Assembly (NCBI RefSeq): GCF_900112355.1
Contig: NZ_FOLM01000013.1
Span: 62,001-126,000 of the forward strand
Reading direction: 5' to 3'
Length of the DNA stretch: 64,000 nucleotides
From: Streptomyces aidingensis
GTDB lineage: Bacteria > Actinomycetota > Actinomycetes > Streptomycetales > Streptomycetaceae
Shown in pieces: positions 25,372-33,112 of the stretch. The notes under the pieces are model-generated. The model searched no databases, was not told where the DNA came from, and saw only the letters and a program-made list of their open reading frames with translations. The position numbers and the translations under genes are program-made. Each line of letters opens with the position of its first letter. Position 1 is the stretch's first letter.

Positions 25372-25667
25372 GCCGGGCCGTGATCAAGACAGCGGAGTGG
25401 ACGCTGTCTCTGGATGAGTCCCCGGATGTGCCCCGGATCGTGTACAGGGCGGCGTGCCTGGAGTGCGGGATGGTGTCGCTGCCGGGGTCGGATGAGTCGC
25501 TGTCGGTGGAGGTGTGGGCGATCAAGCACACTGGGCTGAATCCCTCGCATCGCCGGTTCACATTGCGCACGGCTCAGCCGTGGGTGGTGGAACCGGCGCC
25601 GGGCAACCCGTACTACGACGCGGAGATGGACGAACGGCACGACCGGGCGCGGAATGAGGCGGGGTAA
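25368..25667 (+). CDS. Small element protein with a Cys pair (99 aa), DUF7848-like
   Basis: The product has the pattern YRAACLECGMVSL, then VEVWAIKHTGLNPSHRRFTL, found in small Streptomyces proteins of mobile or accessory regions. Two Cys (C-L-E-C) and two His could bind one zinc. The match to the family name is from memory. GTG 25368 overlaps the previous stop. It is the last of the four-gene set, and a hairpin terminator lies about 57 nt downstream. Confidence 0.65.
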   Translation: MSRAVIKTAEWTLSLDESPDVPRIVYRAACLECGMVSLPGSDESLSVEVWAIKHTGLNPSHRRFTLRTAQPWVVEPAPGNPYYDAEMDERHDRARNEAG

Positions 25668-25723
25668 TGCCTGACTGACCAAGACTCCTCGGGGCGGGCC
25701 TGCGTTCTCCCTTGCCCCGGGGT

Positions 25724-25743
25724 CGGCCGGGATTGCCCGGCCG
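25724..25743 (+). terminator. Hairpin after the small-ORF operon
   Basis: GGCCGGG (25725-25731) and CCCGGCC (25736-25742) form a perfect stem, extended by one C-G pair, with an ATTG loop. A larger G+C-rich inverted repeat (about 25688-25721) lies just before it. The rest of the gap 25744-26416 shows no convincing gene. It probably holds the rep promoter and perhaps the replication origin. Confidence 0.55.
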
Positions 25744-26416
25744 GGTGCGGCTCGGTTCCCATCGGTGGCTCGTGGGGACCGGGCCGCTTTGCTGTGGCGG
25801 GAGCGCGACGGTTGGGCTGGTGGTGGTTTCGGTGGTGGGCCGGGGGCTGCCGCCGGCCGGAGGGGCGCCGGGCGGTGGGCCTTGCGGATGGTCTCCGGGT
25901 GGTGGGCTGCCCGGCGTCCTGGAGGCCGTCGGCCGGTGAGCACTCGGGGTTGGCGGTGGCGGGATGTCGGGCTGTTCGTGCGGGTCGTGTGTGCGCCGGT
26001 CCGGTGCGGGGAGCGGCGGGGGCGCCCGGACGGGACCGGCCGGAGGCCGCATGCCCGGCCGGGGCGCCGGGAGGCGCGGGCGCGCCGGGCGGCGCGCCCT
26101 CTTGAGTGAGTAGAGAAGAGTTTCGACGGCTTCGCCGGGAGCGGCCAACGGTGGGCAGTGCAGGGCGGTTTGGGCGCTTGGGGCTGGGGGTATTGTCACT
26201 GCCCGGTGTCACACTGTGAGGACACAGGTTTCCGTGCGGATTCTGCGTGGTCCGCTGCTGACGGTTCGTCGGCCTGAGTGTCGGAGGTGGTTTCCATGGC
26301 CAGCCGTGACCCCCCTGTCCGTTGGCTGTTGTGGGAGGTGCGCCACGGTGCGCGCTCGGTGTTCTTCTTGGGATTGGACTCTCGCAGGCTCGGAGGCGCG
26401 GGCTGATACCCGGCGT

Positions 26417-27790
26417 GTGTCCGAGACGGTTGATGATGTGGTGCGTCTGGCGGGTGACCAGGCGTTTCCCCGGTGGCTTGATCTTGTGCGGGCCACGGGT
26501 GGGTGTGCGCATCCGGTGGCGCTGAACGGCTGGCGCACGGATGCTGATGCGGGCACCGGTGAGGTGCTGTCGCACTATGACACCGCGAGTGAGCCCGGTG
26601 AGCGGCTGCTGGTGCGGTGCGGGAACCGGCGGCGGGCGGTGTGTGAGCCGTGTTCGTGGCTGCACGCGGGCGATACCTGGCAATTGGTCCGTGCCGGGCT
26701 GCTCGGCGGCAAGGGCGTGCCGGATCAGGTGCGCTCAGCGCCCCGGCTGTTCGTGACGCTGACGGCTCCGTCCTTCGGGGCGGTGCATCGCTCGGGGCAG
26801 CCTCGCCCCGGCGGCCGGCATAGGGCTGACCTGGGCAGATGTCGGCATGGCCGTCTGCTCGTCTGTCCGGGGGATCACGGCGGGGATGATCCGCTGATCG
26901 GTCAGCCGGTGTGCGGCGAGTGCTACGACTACGCGGGGCATGTGCTGTGGAACGCCTCGGTGGGCCGGTTGTGGAAGGCGTTCACGGACAACCTGTGGGC
27001 GCGCCTGGCGGCGGCGCTGGGCATGTCGCGCTCCGCTCTGCGGCAGGCCGCGCGGGTCTCGTATGCGAAGGTGGCGGAGTACCAGCGGCGGGGCGCGGTG
27101 CACCTGCATGCGGTGGTCCGGCTCGATGGTGCGGGCGGTCCGGGCTCGGCTGCTCCGGCCGGGGCGGACGCCGCACTGCTGGCCGACTGTGTGCGCGGGG
27201 CGGCTGCGGCGGTGGCGCTGTCCGGGCCGGAGTGTGCGGCGCTGGGTGAGCGCATCCTGCGCTGGGGCGATCAGATCGACGTGCGTGAGATCGGCGACGG
27301 CTGCGGGGATGACGCGGACGCGGTGGCCTCCTACGTGGCGAAGTATGTGACCAAGTCCGGCGGCGGGACCACGGCGGCGGGCGGGTGGGCGGGCCTGGCG
27401 CGGCCGGTGACCGGCCCGGAAATGATCAAGGCTTTGCCGGTGTCGGCACACGTGCGGGCGCTGCTGGGAACCTGCTGGCGACTGGGGGCGCTGCCTGAGC
27501 TGGCGGGCCTGAGGCTGCGGGCCTGGGCTCACCAGCTCGGCTTCCGGGGGCATGTACTGACCAAATCCCGGGTGTTCTCCACCACCTACCGGGCGTTGCG
27601 CTCGGAGCGGGCGGCGCATGTGCAGGGACGGCGGCCGTGGGGCTCGGCCGTGATCACGGTCCAGCACTGGCGCTACGCGGGGTCGGGGCACTCCCCGGGG
27701 GCGGCGCTGCTGGCGGCCGGGATCGCCGCTGATCTTGCGCGGAATCGTGAGGTCGTCCGGGAGGAATTCGGGCGGGGGCCTCATGGCTGA
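26417..27790 (+). CDS. Rolling-circle replication initiator (RepSA-like)
   Basis: The 457-residue protein resembles the replication initiators of pSAM2-type integrative elements. It has Cys pairs typical of their N-terminal half (GNRRRAVCEPCSWLHAGDTW; PVCGECYDYAGH). It also carries an HUH metal-binding motif (HLHAVVRL, His 229 and 231) and a catalytic region SYVAKYVTK with Tyr 306 and 310. Such proteins nick the origin and start rolling-circle replication of the excised circle. I chose GTG 26417 because TGATAC lies 7 nt upstream and there is no Shine-Dalgarno; the reading frame is open upstream to 26216. It overlaps the next small gene. Confidence 0.85.
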   Translation: MSETVDDVVRLAGDQAFPRWLDLVRATGGCAHPVALNGWRTDADAGTGEVLSHYDTASEPGERLLVRCGNRRRAVCEPCSWLHAGDTWQLVRAGLLGGKGVPDQVRSAPRLFVTLTAPSFGAVHRSGQPRPGGRHRADLGRCRHGRLLVCPGDHGGDDPLIGQPVCGECYDYAGHVLWNASVGRLWKAFTDNLWARLAAALGMSRSALRQAARVSYAKVAEYQRRGAVHLHAVVRLDGAGGPGSAAPAGADAALLADCVRGAAAAVALSGPECAALGERILRWGDQIDVREIGDGCGDDADAVASYVAKYVTKSGGGTTAAGGWAGLARPVTGPEMIKALPVSAHVRALLGTCWRLGALPELAGLRLRAWAHQLGFRGHVLTKSRVFSTTYRALRSERAAHVQGRRPWGSAVITVQHWRYAGSGHSPGAALLAAGIAADLARNREVVREEFGRGPHG

Positions 27791-27926
27791 GCCGGATGAG
27801 GAGCTGCGGAGATGGGCGCGGGTGCAAGCGCGGAAGGCTCCCCGCTGGTCTGAGCGCAAGTGGCGGCGGGTGAATTCGATACTCGGTATCCGGGTCAGTG
27901 ACCGCCGCCCCGAACGGGCGGCTTAG
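27783..27926 (+). CDS. Small basic element protein (47 aa), unknown; possible accessory or excision factor
   Basis: The ATG at 27783 overlaps the end of rep by 8 nt. The product is strongly basic with many Trp and Arg (RRWARVQARKAPRWSERKWRRVNSIL), so it may bind DNA. Its 3' end overlaps the convergent integrase by 4 nt. Integrative elements using serine integrases need a recombination directionality factor; this and the small upstream ORFs are the only candidates, but nothing in the sequence proves it. Confidence 0.55.
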   Translation: MAEPDEELRRWARVQARKAPRWSERKWRRVNSILGIRVSDRRPERAA

Positions 27927-29539
27927 GCGTCGTCCTCCCCCGACCGGAAAAGCGGCGTGAGGCGGGTGTGAACGGGCTTCCGCCGCCCGATGGCGGGGGA
28001 AACCAGTACAGCGGTTAGTGTCTGCTCCACATATGCCCGCTGCTCCGCCAAAGTGAGGTCATCCCATTCGGCGCGGAGATCCACGGGCTTGCCTTGCGCG
28101 GAGTACTGCTGCTTGATCCAGCGGTTACGGTCGCGTTCCAGCCTGCGTTCCTTTGCCGTGTACTCCTGCAACAGGGAGAAATAGCGGTCCTTGGTCAGGA
28201 TGCGTAGCTGCCTGGCCTCCTTGGCGTCGGCGATGTCCTCCCTGACGCGCTTGAGCTCTTCTTCACCTTCCCAAGTCTTGGGGGCGGCGGTGGCCTCCCT
28301 GGCGGCTGCTTCGGCCTCGTACTTGGCGATGACCAGTTCCGTGATCGCCTTGTCCGCCTCCGGACCGGGGATCTTGGTGCCCCCGCCGCATCCGCCTGCC
28401 CCCTTGTCGGGGCAGGTGTAGTAGAAGAAGCCTTCCGGCTTGTTCTCCTTGCGTCCGGCCTTGGCCGCGCGCAGGGGCATCCCGCACTCGTTCTTGTCGC
28501 ATCGCAGAGTGCCGGTGAGGAGATAGCGGCGCGTGTTGTGCCCGGTGCCCGGCTGCATGTGATCCCCGATGACCTCAAGCAGGGCCTGCCACTTCTCGGG
28601 GCTGACAAGGCGGTCCCACTGGCCGATCACGGAATTTCCTTCGTCGTCGTAGACGACTTCCCAGCGCTCGTTCTCGCTTCCCGTAGTGGGGTTCGGAATG
28701 CGGACCTTTCGTGAGCGGTAGCCGCACAGGCGCGGGTTGCGCAACAGTGTCTTGAGCTTTGTAGTGTTCCACGAATTGCCGCGCGGGGTGGTGATCCCCT
28801 TCTCATTCCACTGCTGCGTCACCGCTCGTACAGGAGCACCACCCAAGATCCGGTCGATTCCCTCCCGGAGATACTTGGATTCCTGCGGATGAAGGGTGCG
28901 CTTGTCGGCATTCCAGCCGAACGGCCGGGCGCCCCCAGTGGGGATGCCCTCGCGCTCCAAGGCGCGGTGGTGTCGGCGCACGCGGCGGGAGGTGTCGGCG
29001 GACTGCTTGTTACTCATGGCGACAACGACTCTCGCTGTGGCTCGGCCATTCTCGGTCAGCAGGTCAAGGCTACCGTTGATGTCGATGATGGGGCGCCGGA
29101 AGCGCTCCACGACATCGATGGCGTCCTCAAGGTGGCGGTTGTCCCGCGTGAGCCGGTCGATGTCGTAGACGATCAGCCCGTCTAGCCGCTCCCCGTTCGG
29201 GGCCTGCCCACTTTTCAGGTCCTCAAGGGCTCCTTCGAACACCGGCCGCACCACACGGTAGACCACGCGGCCGTCAGGCAGACGCACACGCTTCTTGCGC
29301 CAGGCGGAGGTGTCCGGCTCCGCATAGACGTAGACGCACCTGCCGCCGCGCTTGGTGATGAACCGGCGGCCGTCGCGTTCCTGTTCCTTGGTGCTCTTGA
29401 TGTCCCGGCCGGTCATCGGTCCACGCTGGTCCGCCGGGCGTCCGTCGTCGTCCTCATCCGTGGAGAGGCGGACCAGTACGGCCCAATGGGTCCCCTCCAA
29501 GTTGCCCCAATGTGCCCTGAGAACAAGGTCTTCGTCCAT
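27923..29539 (-). CDS. int: Large serine recombinase (site-specific integrase)
   Basis: The 538-residue protein has the three-part plan of large serine integrases. The catalytic domain carries the nucleophile in HWAVLVRLSTDEDDDG (Ser 26) and continues with IVYDIDRLTRDNRHLEDAI. A recombinase domain (RHHRALEREGIPTGGARPFGWNADK onward) follows. A zinc ribbon (LRCDKNECGMPLRAAKAG, then YYTCPDKGAGGC) then precedes a coiled coil (about 430-480). It cuts both strands at the 2-bp core and joins attP with attB. The gene ends next to attR, as is usual. The initiating ATG at 29539 lies about 10 bp from the attP arm, so integration separates it from whatever lay upstream in the circle. Confidence 0.95.
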   Translation of the reverse strand: MDEDLVLRAHWGNLEGTHWAVLVRLSTDEDDDGRPADQRGPMTGRDIKSTKEQERDGRRFITKRGGRCVYVYAEPDTSAWRKKRVRLPDGRVVYRVVRPVFEGALEDLKSGQAPNGERLDGLIVYDIDRLTRDNRHLEDAIDVVERFRRPIIDINGSLDLLTENGRATARVVVAMSNKQSADTSRRVRRHHRALEREGIPTGGARPFGWNADKRTLHPQESKYLREGIDRILGGAPVRAVTQQWNEKGITTPRGNSWNTTKLKTLLRNPRLCGYRSRKVRIPNPTTGSENERWEVVYDDEGNSVIGQWDRLVSPEKWQALLEVIGDHMQPGTGHNTRRYLLTGTLRCDKNECGMPLRAAKAGRKENKPEGFFYYTCPDKGAGGCGGGTKIPGPEADKAITELVIAKYEAEAAAREATAAPKTWEGEEELKRVREDIADAKEARQLRILTKDRYFSLLQEYTAKERRLERDRNRWIKQQYSAQGKPVDLRAEWDDLTLAEQRAYVEQTLTAVLVSPAIGRRKPVHTRLTPLFRSGEDDA

Positions 29540-29547
29540 GTTCTAAT

Positions 29548-29591
29548 GGTACATTGAAACACCCTTTGCCCGGTGGAGGGCACGGACCGGT
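29548..29591. promoter_or_regulatory. attR, right junction of the integrative element
   Basis: Bases 29548-29569 (starting ggtacattgaaacaccc) are the other attP arm. CC at 29570-29571 is the core, and ggtggagggcacgg is host ABM sequence. In reverse complement the arm matches the attL arm at about 16 of 22 positions. Confidence 0.8.
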
Positions 29592-29770
29592 ATCTGGTGT
29601 ACACCCGGTGGCGCAGTGAGGAGGACTTCCGGGCCTGGATGAACGGGCCGATGCGGCAGGCGCACACGGGCGGCGGGCCGGGCGGGGAGCAGCGGCGTCC
29701 GGCGGCGTCCGGTTCCGAGGTGTGGTCCTTCGAGGTGGTGCAGCAGGCGGGGCCGAAGGCGGCGGGCTGA
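29573..29770 (+). pseudogene. 3' part of the interrupted ABM gene
   Basis: The 65 codons encode VEGTDRYLVYTRWRSEEDF, RAWMNGPMRQAH and a C-terminal SGSEVWSFEVVQQAGPKAAG, which complete the ABM domain begun at 22841. Together the intact protein would have 110 residues. The GTG at 29573 could in principle start a truncated protein from an element promoter, but there is no Shine-Dalgarno. Confidence 0.85.
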
Positions 29771-29830
29771 CGGCGCGGCGGGCCGGCGGCTCCGGGGCCG
29801 GGCGGTGGCTGGTGGCCGCCCGGCCGGGGT

Positions 29831-30316
29831 TCAGGCGAGCTGCCGCGCCGCGGTGGCGTGGTCGTAGTAGATGGTCTCGTCGACCAGGATGTCGCCGTCG
29901 AAGTGGAAGAAGACGGCGACCGGCACCTCCATGCGCCTGCCGCGGCTGGGGATGCCGCGCCAGTCGGCGGCCTGGGTGCCGGCCACGGTGCCCTCCAGGA
30001 TCAGCGCGTCCGCGGTGTGGTGGACCACGGACACGCCGTGCTCCATGTCCGGGAACGCCCGGGCCATCTCCTCCAGGTAGCCCCGGATCTGGTCGGGTCT
30101 GACCAGGGGCTGTTCCTCGAAGGGCAGTACCCGGTAGACGACGCCGCGGGGGAAGGCGGCCAGCACGCCGTCCACATCGCCGGTGGCCTGGGCCATGGCG
30201 TGGCCGAGGACGACGCGTTCGCGGGCGGCCCGCAGGCCGGCGTCGGGCAGCGGGCGGTCGGCTCCGGGGAGAGCGAGATCGGCGGTCTGGCCGGTCTGGG
30301 CGGTCTGGGTGGTCAT
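29831..30316 (-). CDS. SnoaL-like/NTF2-superfamily protein (ester-cyclase type)
   Basis: This 161-residue protein has the cone-shaped alpha+beta fold of the SnoaL/NTF2 group. The pattern AQATGDVDGVLAAFPRGVVYRVLPF, RGYLEEMARAFPDMEHGVSVVHHT and a C-terminal VAVFFHFDGDILVDETIYYDH is typical. Members are cyclases, isomerases or simple binding proteins, and the sequence does not tell which. The first 25 residues are Gln/Thr-rich and likely disordered. It stands alone next to the right end of the element. Confidence 0.78.
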   Translation of the reverse strand: MTTQTAQTGQTADLALPGADRPLPDAGLRAARERVVLGHAMAQATGDVDGVLAAFPRGVVYRVLPFEEQPLVRPDQIRGYLEEMARAFPDMEHGVSVVHHTADALILEGTVAGTQAADWRGIPSRGRRMEVPVAVFFHFDGDILVDETIYYDHATAARQLA

Positions 30317-30436
30317 GCAGCCTCCTCGGGGAGCGGGGGCCGGCGCCGGTCGGCCGCCGGCCGTGTCGGCGAAGGCTACGGGCGGCCGGTCGAGGAGGGC
30401 TGGGGCGGTGCGGGACCGGCGACGGGCCGGGAGACG

Positions 30437-30472
30437 CCGCAGGCCCCGGCCGGGAACGGCCGGGGCCTGCGG
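30437..30472 (-). terminator. Terminator after tRNA-Lys (copy 1)
   Basis: A perfect 15-bp stem (30437-30451 with 30458-30472) closes a 6-nt loop, directly downstream of the leftward tRNA. Confidence 0.85.
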
Positions 30473-30479
30473 AGGAGGG

Positions 30480-30553
30480 TGCGCCGCCAGGGACTCGAAC
30501 CCCGGACCCGCTGATTAAGAGTCAGCTGCTCTAACCAACTGAGCTAGCGGCGC
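30480..30553 (-). tRNA. tRNA-Lys (CUU), copy 1
   Basis: On the minus strand the cloverleaf begins GCGCCGCTAGCTCAGTTGG, has anticodon loop CTCTTAA (anticodon CUU, Lys), and ends GCGGCGC-A. All acceptor pairs are Watson-Crick. CCA is not encoded. The mature body is the same as that of the copy at 43568 apart from base 72. Confidence 0.95.
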
Positions 30554-30646
30554 CTGACGCGCTTCGCGTGCCGAGAAAATCTCAGGTCATCGCGGTGGCG
30601 ACAGGGAAATAGTACCCGGTGCGCGCGGGTGGTGCGCACCGCGGCC

Positions 30647-31435
30647 TCAGAGGATGAGCGGCAGCAGGGCGGGGGCGACCTTGTGGCCCAGCGTCTCGGC
30701 GGCCCGGCGCAGCCGGTGCGCCTCGGTCACCGGGAGGGAGAGGGCCAGGCAGCCGACCCAGTTTCCGGCGGTCAGCGGGACGGCGGCGCACAGCGTGCCG
30801 ACCGCGTATTCCTGGAGGTCCAGCACGGGCACGGTGGCCGGCTGGCGGTCCAGGGCGGTCATCAGCACGCGCTCGTCGGTGATGGTGCGCGAGGTCAGCC
30901 GGGCGGTGCGGTGGCGGGCGAGATGGTCCCGGCGGCCGTCGTGGTCCAGTTGGTTGAGCAGGCACTTGCCGATCGCGGTGGCGTGCGCGGCGGCGCGGAA
31001 GTCCACCCACTGGTGCACCGCCGGGGTCTCCGGGGCGGCGGAGATGTGCGGGATGGCCAGCTCGCCGTCCTGGTAGCGGCCGAGGTAGACGGCGGCGCCG
31101 AGGTCGGCGCGGAGCCGGTCCAGGGCCCGGCGCAGCCGGGCCTCGCGGTCCTGCGGGCGGGAGGCGGCGGTGCCGAGCAGGCGGAGGGCGTCGCCGGCGG
31201 TCCAGCTTCCGTCGTCCAGCCGGCGGAGGTAGTCCTCGCCGGCCAGCATGGCGAGCAGCGGGACGAGCCGGCCCGGCGGCATGCCGGTCTGCCGGGCCAG
31301 CTCGTCCTCGCGGATGCCGTCGCCTCGCCCCGCCGCGGCCTCCAGCAGGCGCAGCGCGTACTGCACCGGATAGAAGGGGGTGGTCAGCCCGGAACTGAGC
31401 GACACGACGTCCTCCTCGGAAGGCTCCACCGGCAA
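30647..31435 (-). CDS. IclR-family transcriptional regulator
   Basis: The 262-residue protein has an N-terminal winged helix (about 22-85: YPVQYALRLLEAAAGRGDGIREDELARQTGMPPGRLVPLLAML) and an IclR effector-binding domain (HATAIGKCLLNQLD is the family signature, near 155). It lies 102 bp downstream of ehuA in the same direction and is the most likely regulator of the uptake and catabolic island. Its own promoter cannot be located confidently. Confidence 0.88.
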   Translation of the reverse strand: MPVEPSEEDVVSLSSGLTTPFYPVQYALRLLEAAAGRGDGIREDELARQTGMPPGRLVPLLAMLAGEDYLRRLDDGSWTAGDALRLLGTAASRPQDREARLRRALDRLRADLGAAVYLGRYQDGELAIPHISAAPETPAVHQWVDFRAAAHATAIGKCLLNQLDHDGRRDHLARHRTARLTSRTITDERVLMTALDRQPATVPVLDLQEYAVGTLCAAVPLTAGNWVGCLALSLPVTEAHRLRRAAETLGHKVAPALLPLIL

Positions 31436-31537
31436 TTGCCGCTACTGGCCGTCAGCAGGTGACCAGTACAGCGTAGCGGGCGGGAGGGACCCCGGGAGGG
31501 CGTGGACCAAGACGGCATATGCTGCCGGTCGGCCGGG

Positions 31538-32440
31538 CTAGAGCACCGCGTTGAGGAATTCCCGGGTGCGGGTGTGCTCGGGGTCGTTGAACAGTTTCTC
31601 CGGGGTGGCGGCCTCCAGGATCTTGCCGTGGTCGAACATCATCACGCAGTCGGAGATGTCCCGGGCGAAATTCATCTCGTGGGTCACCGTGAGCATGGTG
31701 ATGTCGGTGTGGTGGGCGATGTCCCGCAGCAGATCGAGGACGCCGGCCACCAGTTCCGGGTCGAGCGCCGAGGTCACCTCGTCCAGCAGCAGGATCCGTG
31801 GCCGCATGGCCAGGGCGCGGGCGATGGCCACCCGCTGCTGCTGCCCGCCGGAGAGCTGGCTGGGGTACTTGGCCGACATCTCGGTCAGGTCCACCATCTC
31901 CAGCAGTTCCCGGGCGCGCTGCTCGGCCTCGTCCCTGGACAGGCCGAGCACCCGCACCGGGGCCTCGGTGAGGTTGCGCATCACCGTCATGTTGGGGAAG
32001 AGGTTGAACTGCTGGAAGACCATGCCGATCTTCTTGCGCACCTCGCGGATGTGCCGTTCGCCGGCCGGGACGAGTTTCCCGTTGCGCTCCTCGTGCGTGA
32101 GGTAGTCGCCCTCGACCCGGATGCTGCCCTCGTCGGCCTTGATCAGGGTCATCAGCAGCCGCAGGATGGTGGTCTTGCCGGAGCCGGAGGGCCCGATCAG
32201 GGTGACGTGCTTACCCGCGTAGACGGAGAAGCAGAGGTCGTCCAGCACCACCTGCCGGCCGTAGCGCTTGGTGACGTCCTGGAAGCGGATGATCTCCTCG
32301 CCGGTGGCCCAGGGGGTGTCCCCGGTCGCGGTGCCGACCGCCGTCCTGGCGGCGTCGGGAGCGTTGCCGGGGGTGTTCGAGGGGGTCTTCGAGGGGGTCT
32401 TCGAGGGGGTGTCAGCGGGGTTGTTGTCTGGCGTGCTCAT
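31538..32440 (-). CDS. ehuA: Polar-amino-acid/ectoine-type ABC transporter ATP-binding protein (EhuA)
   Basis: The 300-residue ATPase has a Walker A GPSGSGKTT (about 98), the signature LSGGQQQRVAIARALAM, Walker B ILLLDEVTSALD and an H-loop His in TVTHEMNF. The first 45 residues contain a repeated Thr-Pro-Ser-Lys/Asn motif, a low-complexity lead not seen in typical EhuA. It drives import through the EhuC and EhuD permeases. It is the last transporter gene, 18 nt after ehuD. Confidence 0.9.
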   Translation of the reverse strand: MSTPDNNPADTPSKTPSKTPSNTPGNAPDAARTAVGTATGDTPWATGEEIIRFQDVTKRYGRQVVLDDLCFSVYAGKHVTLIGPSGSGKTTILRLLMTLIKADEGSIRVEGDYLTHEERNGKLVPAGERHIREVRKKIGMVFQQFNLFPNMTVMRNLTEAPVRVLGLSRDEAEQRARELLEMVDLTEMSAKYPSQLSGGQQQRVAIARALAMRPRILLLDEVTSALDPELVAGVLDLLRDIAHHTDITMLTVTHEMNFARDISDCVMMFDHGKILEAATPEKLFNDPEHTRTREFLNAVL

Positions 32441-32458
32441 ACGGGTACTCCCGGTGGG

Positions 32459-33112
32459 TCAGTAGGTGGCGAGGCGGCGTTCGAGGGCGCGGATCAGCAG
32501 CGAGGCCGGGTAGGCGATCACGATGAACGCGATGCCGACCAGCGTGATCGGCTCCACGTACTGGAAGGTCTCGGCGCTGAAGAAGCGGGCCTCGCCCAGC
32601 ATGTCCAGGGCGCCGATGATGGCGATCATCGGCGAGTCCTTGAGCATGGCGACGACATAGTTGCCGAGCGCCGGCACCACGCGGCGGATGGCCTGCGGCA
32701 GGATCACCGACCGCCAGGTCACGGCGGTGGACAGATTCAGCGCGGTGGCGGCCTCCCACTGGCCGCGCGGCACGCCGTCGATGCCCGCCCGGTAGACCTC
32801 GGCGGTGTAGGTCGAGTAGTGGATGCCCAGCCCGATGACGCCGGTGGCCAGCGGGGACATGCTCGGTCCCCACTCCGGGACCACATAGAACAGGAAGAAC
32901 AGCTGGACCAGCAGGGGCGTGTTGCGGATGAACTCGGTCACCGCGTTGACCGGCCAGCGCACCCACACCAGGTTCGAGCGCTGGGCCAGCGCCCAGACCA
33001 GGCCCAGGGTGAAGGCGATGAGCGTGCCGCCCAGCAGCGCCTGGCAGGTGACCAGCACCCCGTCCCAGAAGCGGGGGAGGAATTCCTCGACGACTTCCCA
33101 GTCCCAGTTCAC
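32459..33112 (-). CDS. ehuD: Amino-acid-type ABC permease (EhuD)
   Basis: The 217-residue inner membrane protein has five hydrophobic helices. The polar amino acid permease signature is at TEFIRNTPLLVQLFFLFY, and the EAA loop is GQWEAATALNLSTAVTWRSVILPQA. Start GTG 33112 overlaps the ehuC stop. It pairs with EhuC to form the channel. The Ehu naming follows the overall EhuABCD layout; substrate specificity lies in EhuB. Confidence 0.88.
   Translation of the reverse strand: MNWDWEVVEEFLPRFWDGVLVTCQALLGGTLIAFTLGLVWALAQRSNLVWVRWPVNAVTEFIRNTPLLVQLFFLFYVVPEWGPSMSPLATGVIGLGIHYSTYTAEVYRAGIDGVPRGQWEAATALNLSTAVTWRSVILPQAIRRVVPALGNYVVAMLKDSPMIAIIGALDMLGEARFFSAETFQYVEPITLVGIAFIVIAYPASLLIRALERRLATY

Larger units (their letters stand above)
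22975..29571. mobile_element. 6.6-kb integrative element with serine integrase and rolling-circle Rep
   Basis: The element is bounded by recombined attachment sites with a CC core (22973-22974 and 29570-29571). It encodes, from the left, a leftward XRE regulator, four rightward small overlapping ORFs, a Rep with an HUH motif, a 47-residue protein and a leftward large serine integrase abutting attR. The XRE and integrase genes are visibly lower in G+C and use codons rare in the neighbours, such as CTA. No FtsK/Tra, Spd or NudP gene of the usual actinomycete integrative and conjugative elements is present. It is either a minimal integrative plasmid or a derivative that relies on others for transfer. 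Confidence 0.88.

Noticed and set aside
25744..26416. Several G+C-rich ORFs in the gap before rep, for example 25712-25939 and 25765-26109
   Set aside because: They are Gly/Arg/Pro-rich shadows with no ribosome-binding site, and they overlap in several frames. The gap is better explained as rep promoter and origin region.
30480..30553. tRNA-Lys as the attachment site of the nearby integrative element
   Set aside because: The element has a serine integrase and its junctions are inside the ABM gene. No repeat of the tRNA 3' end is found at either boundary.
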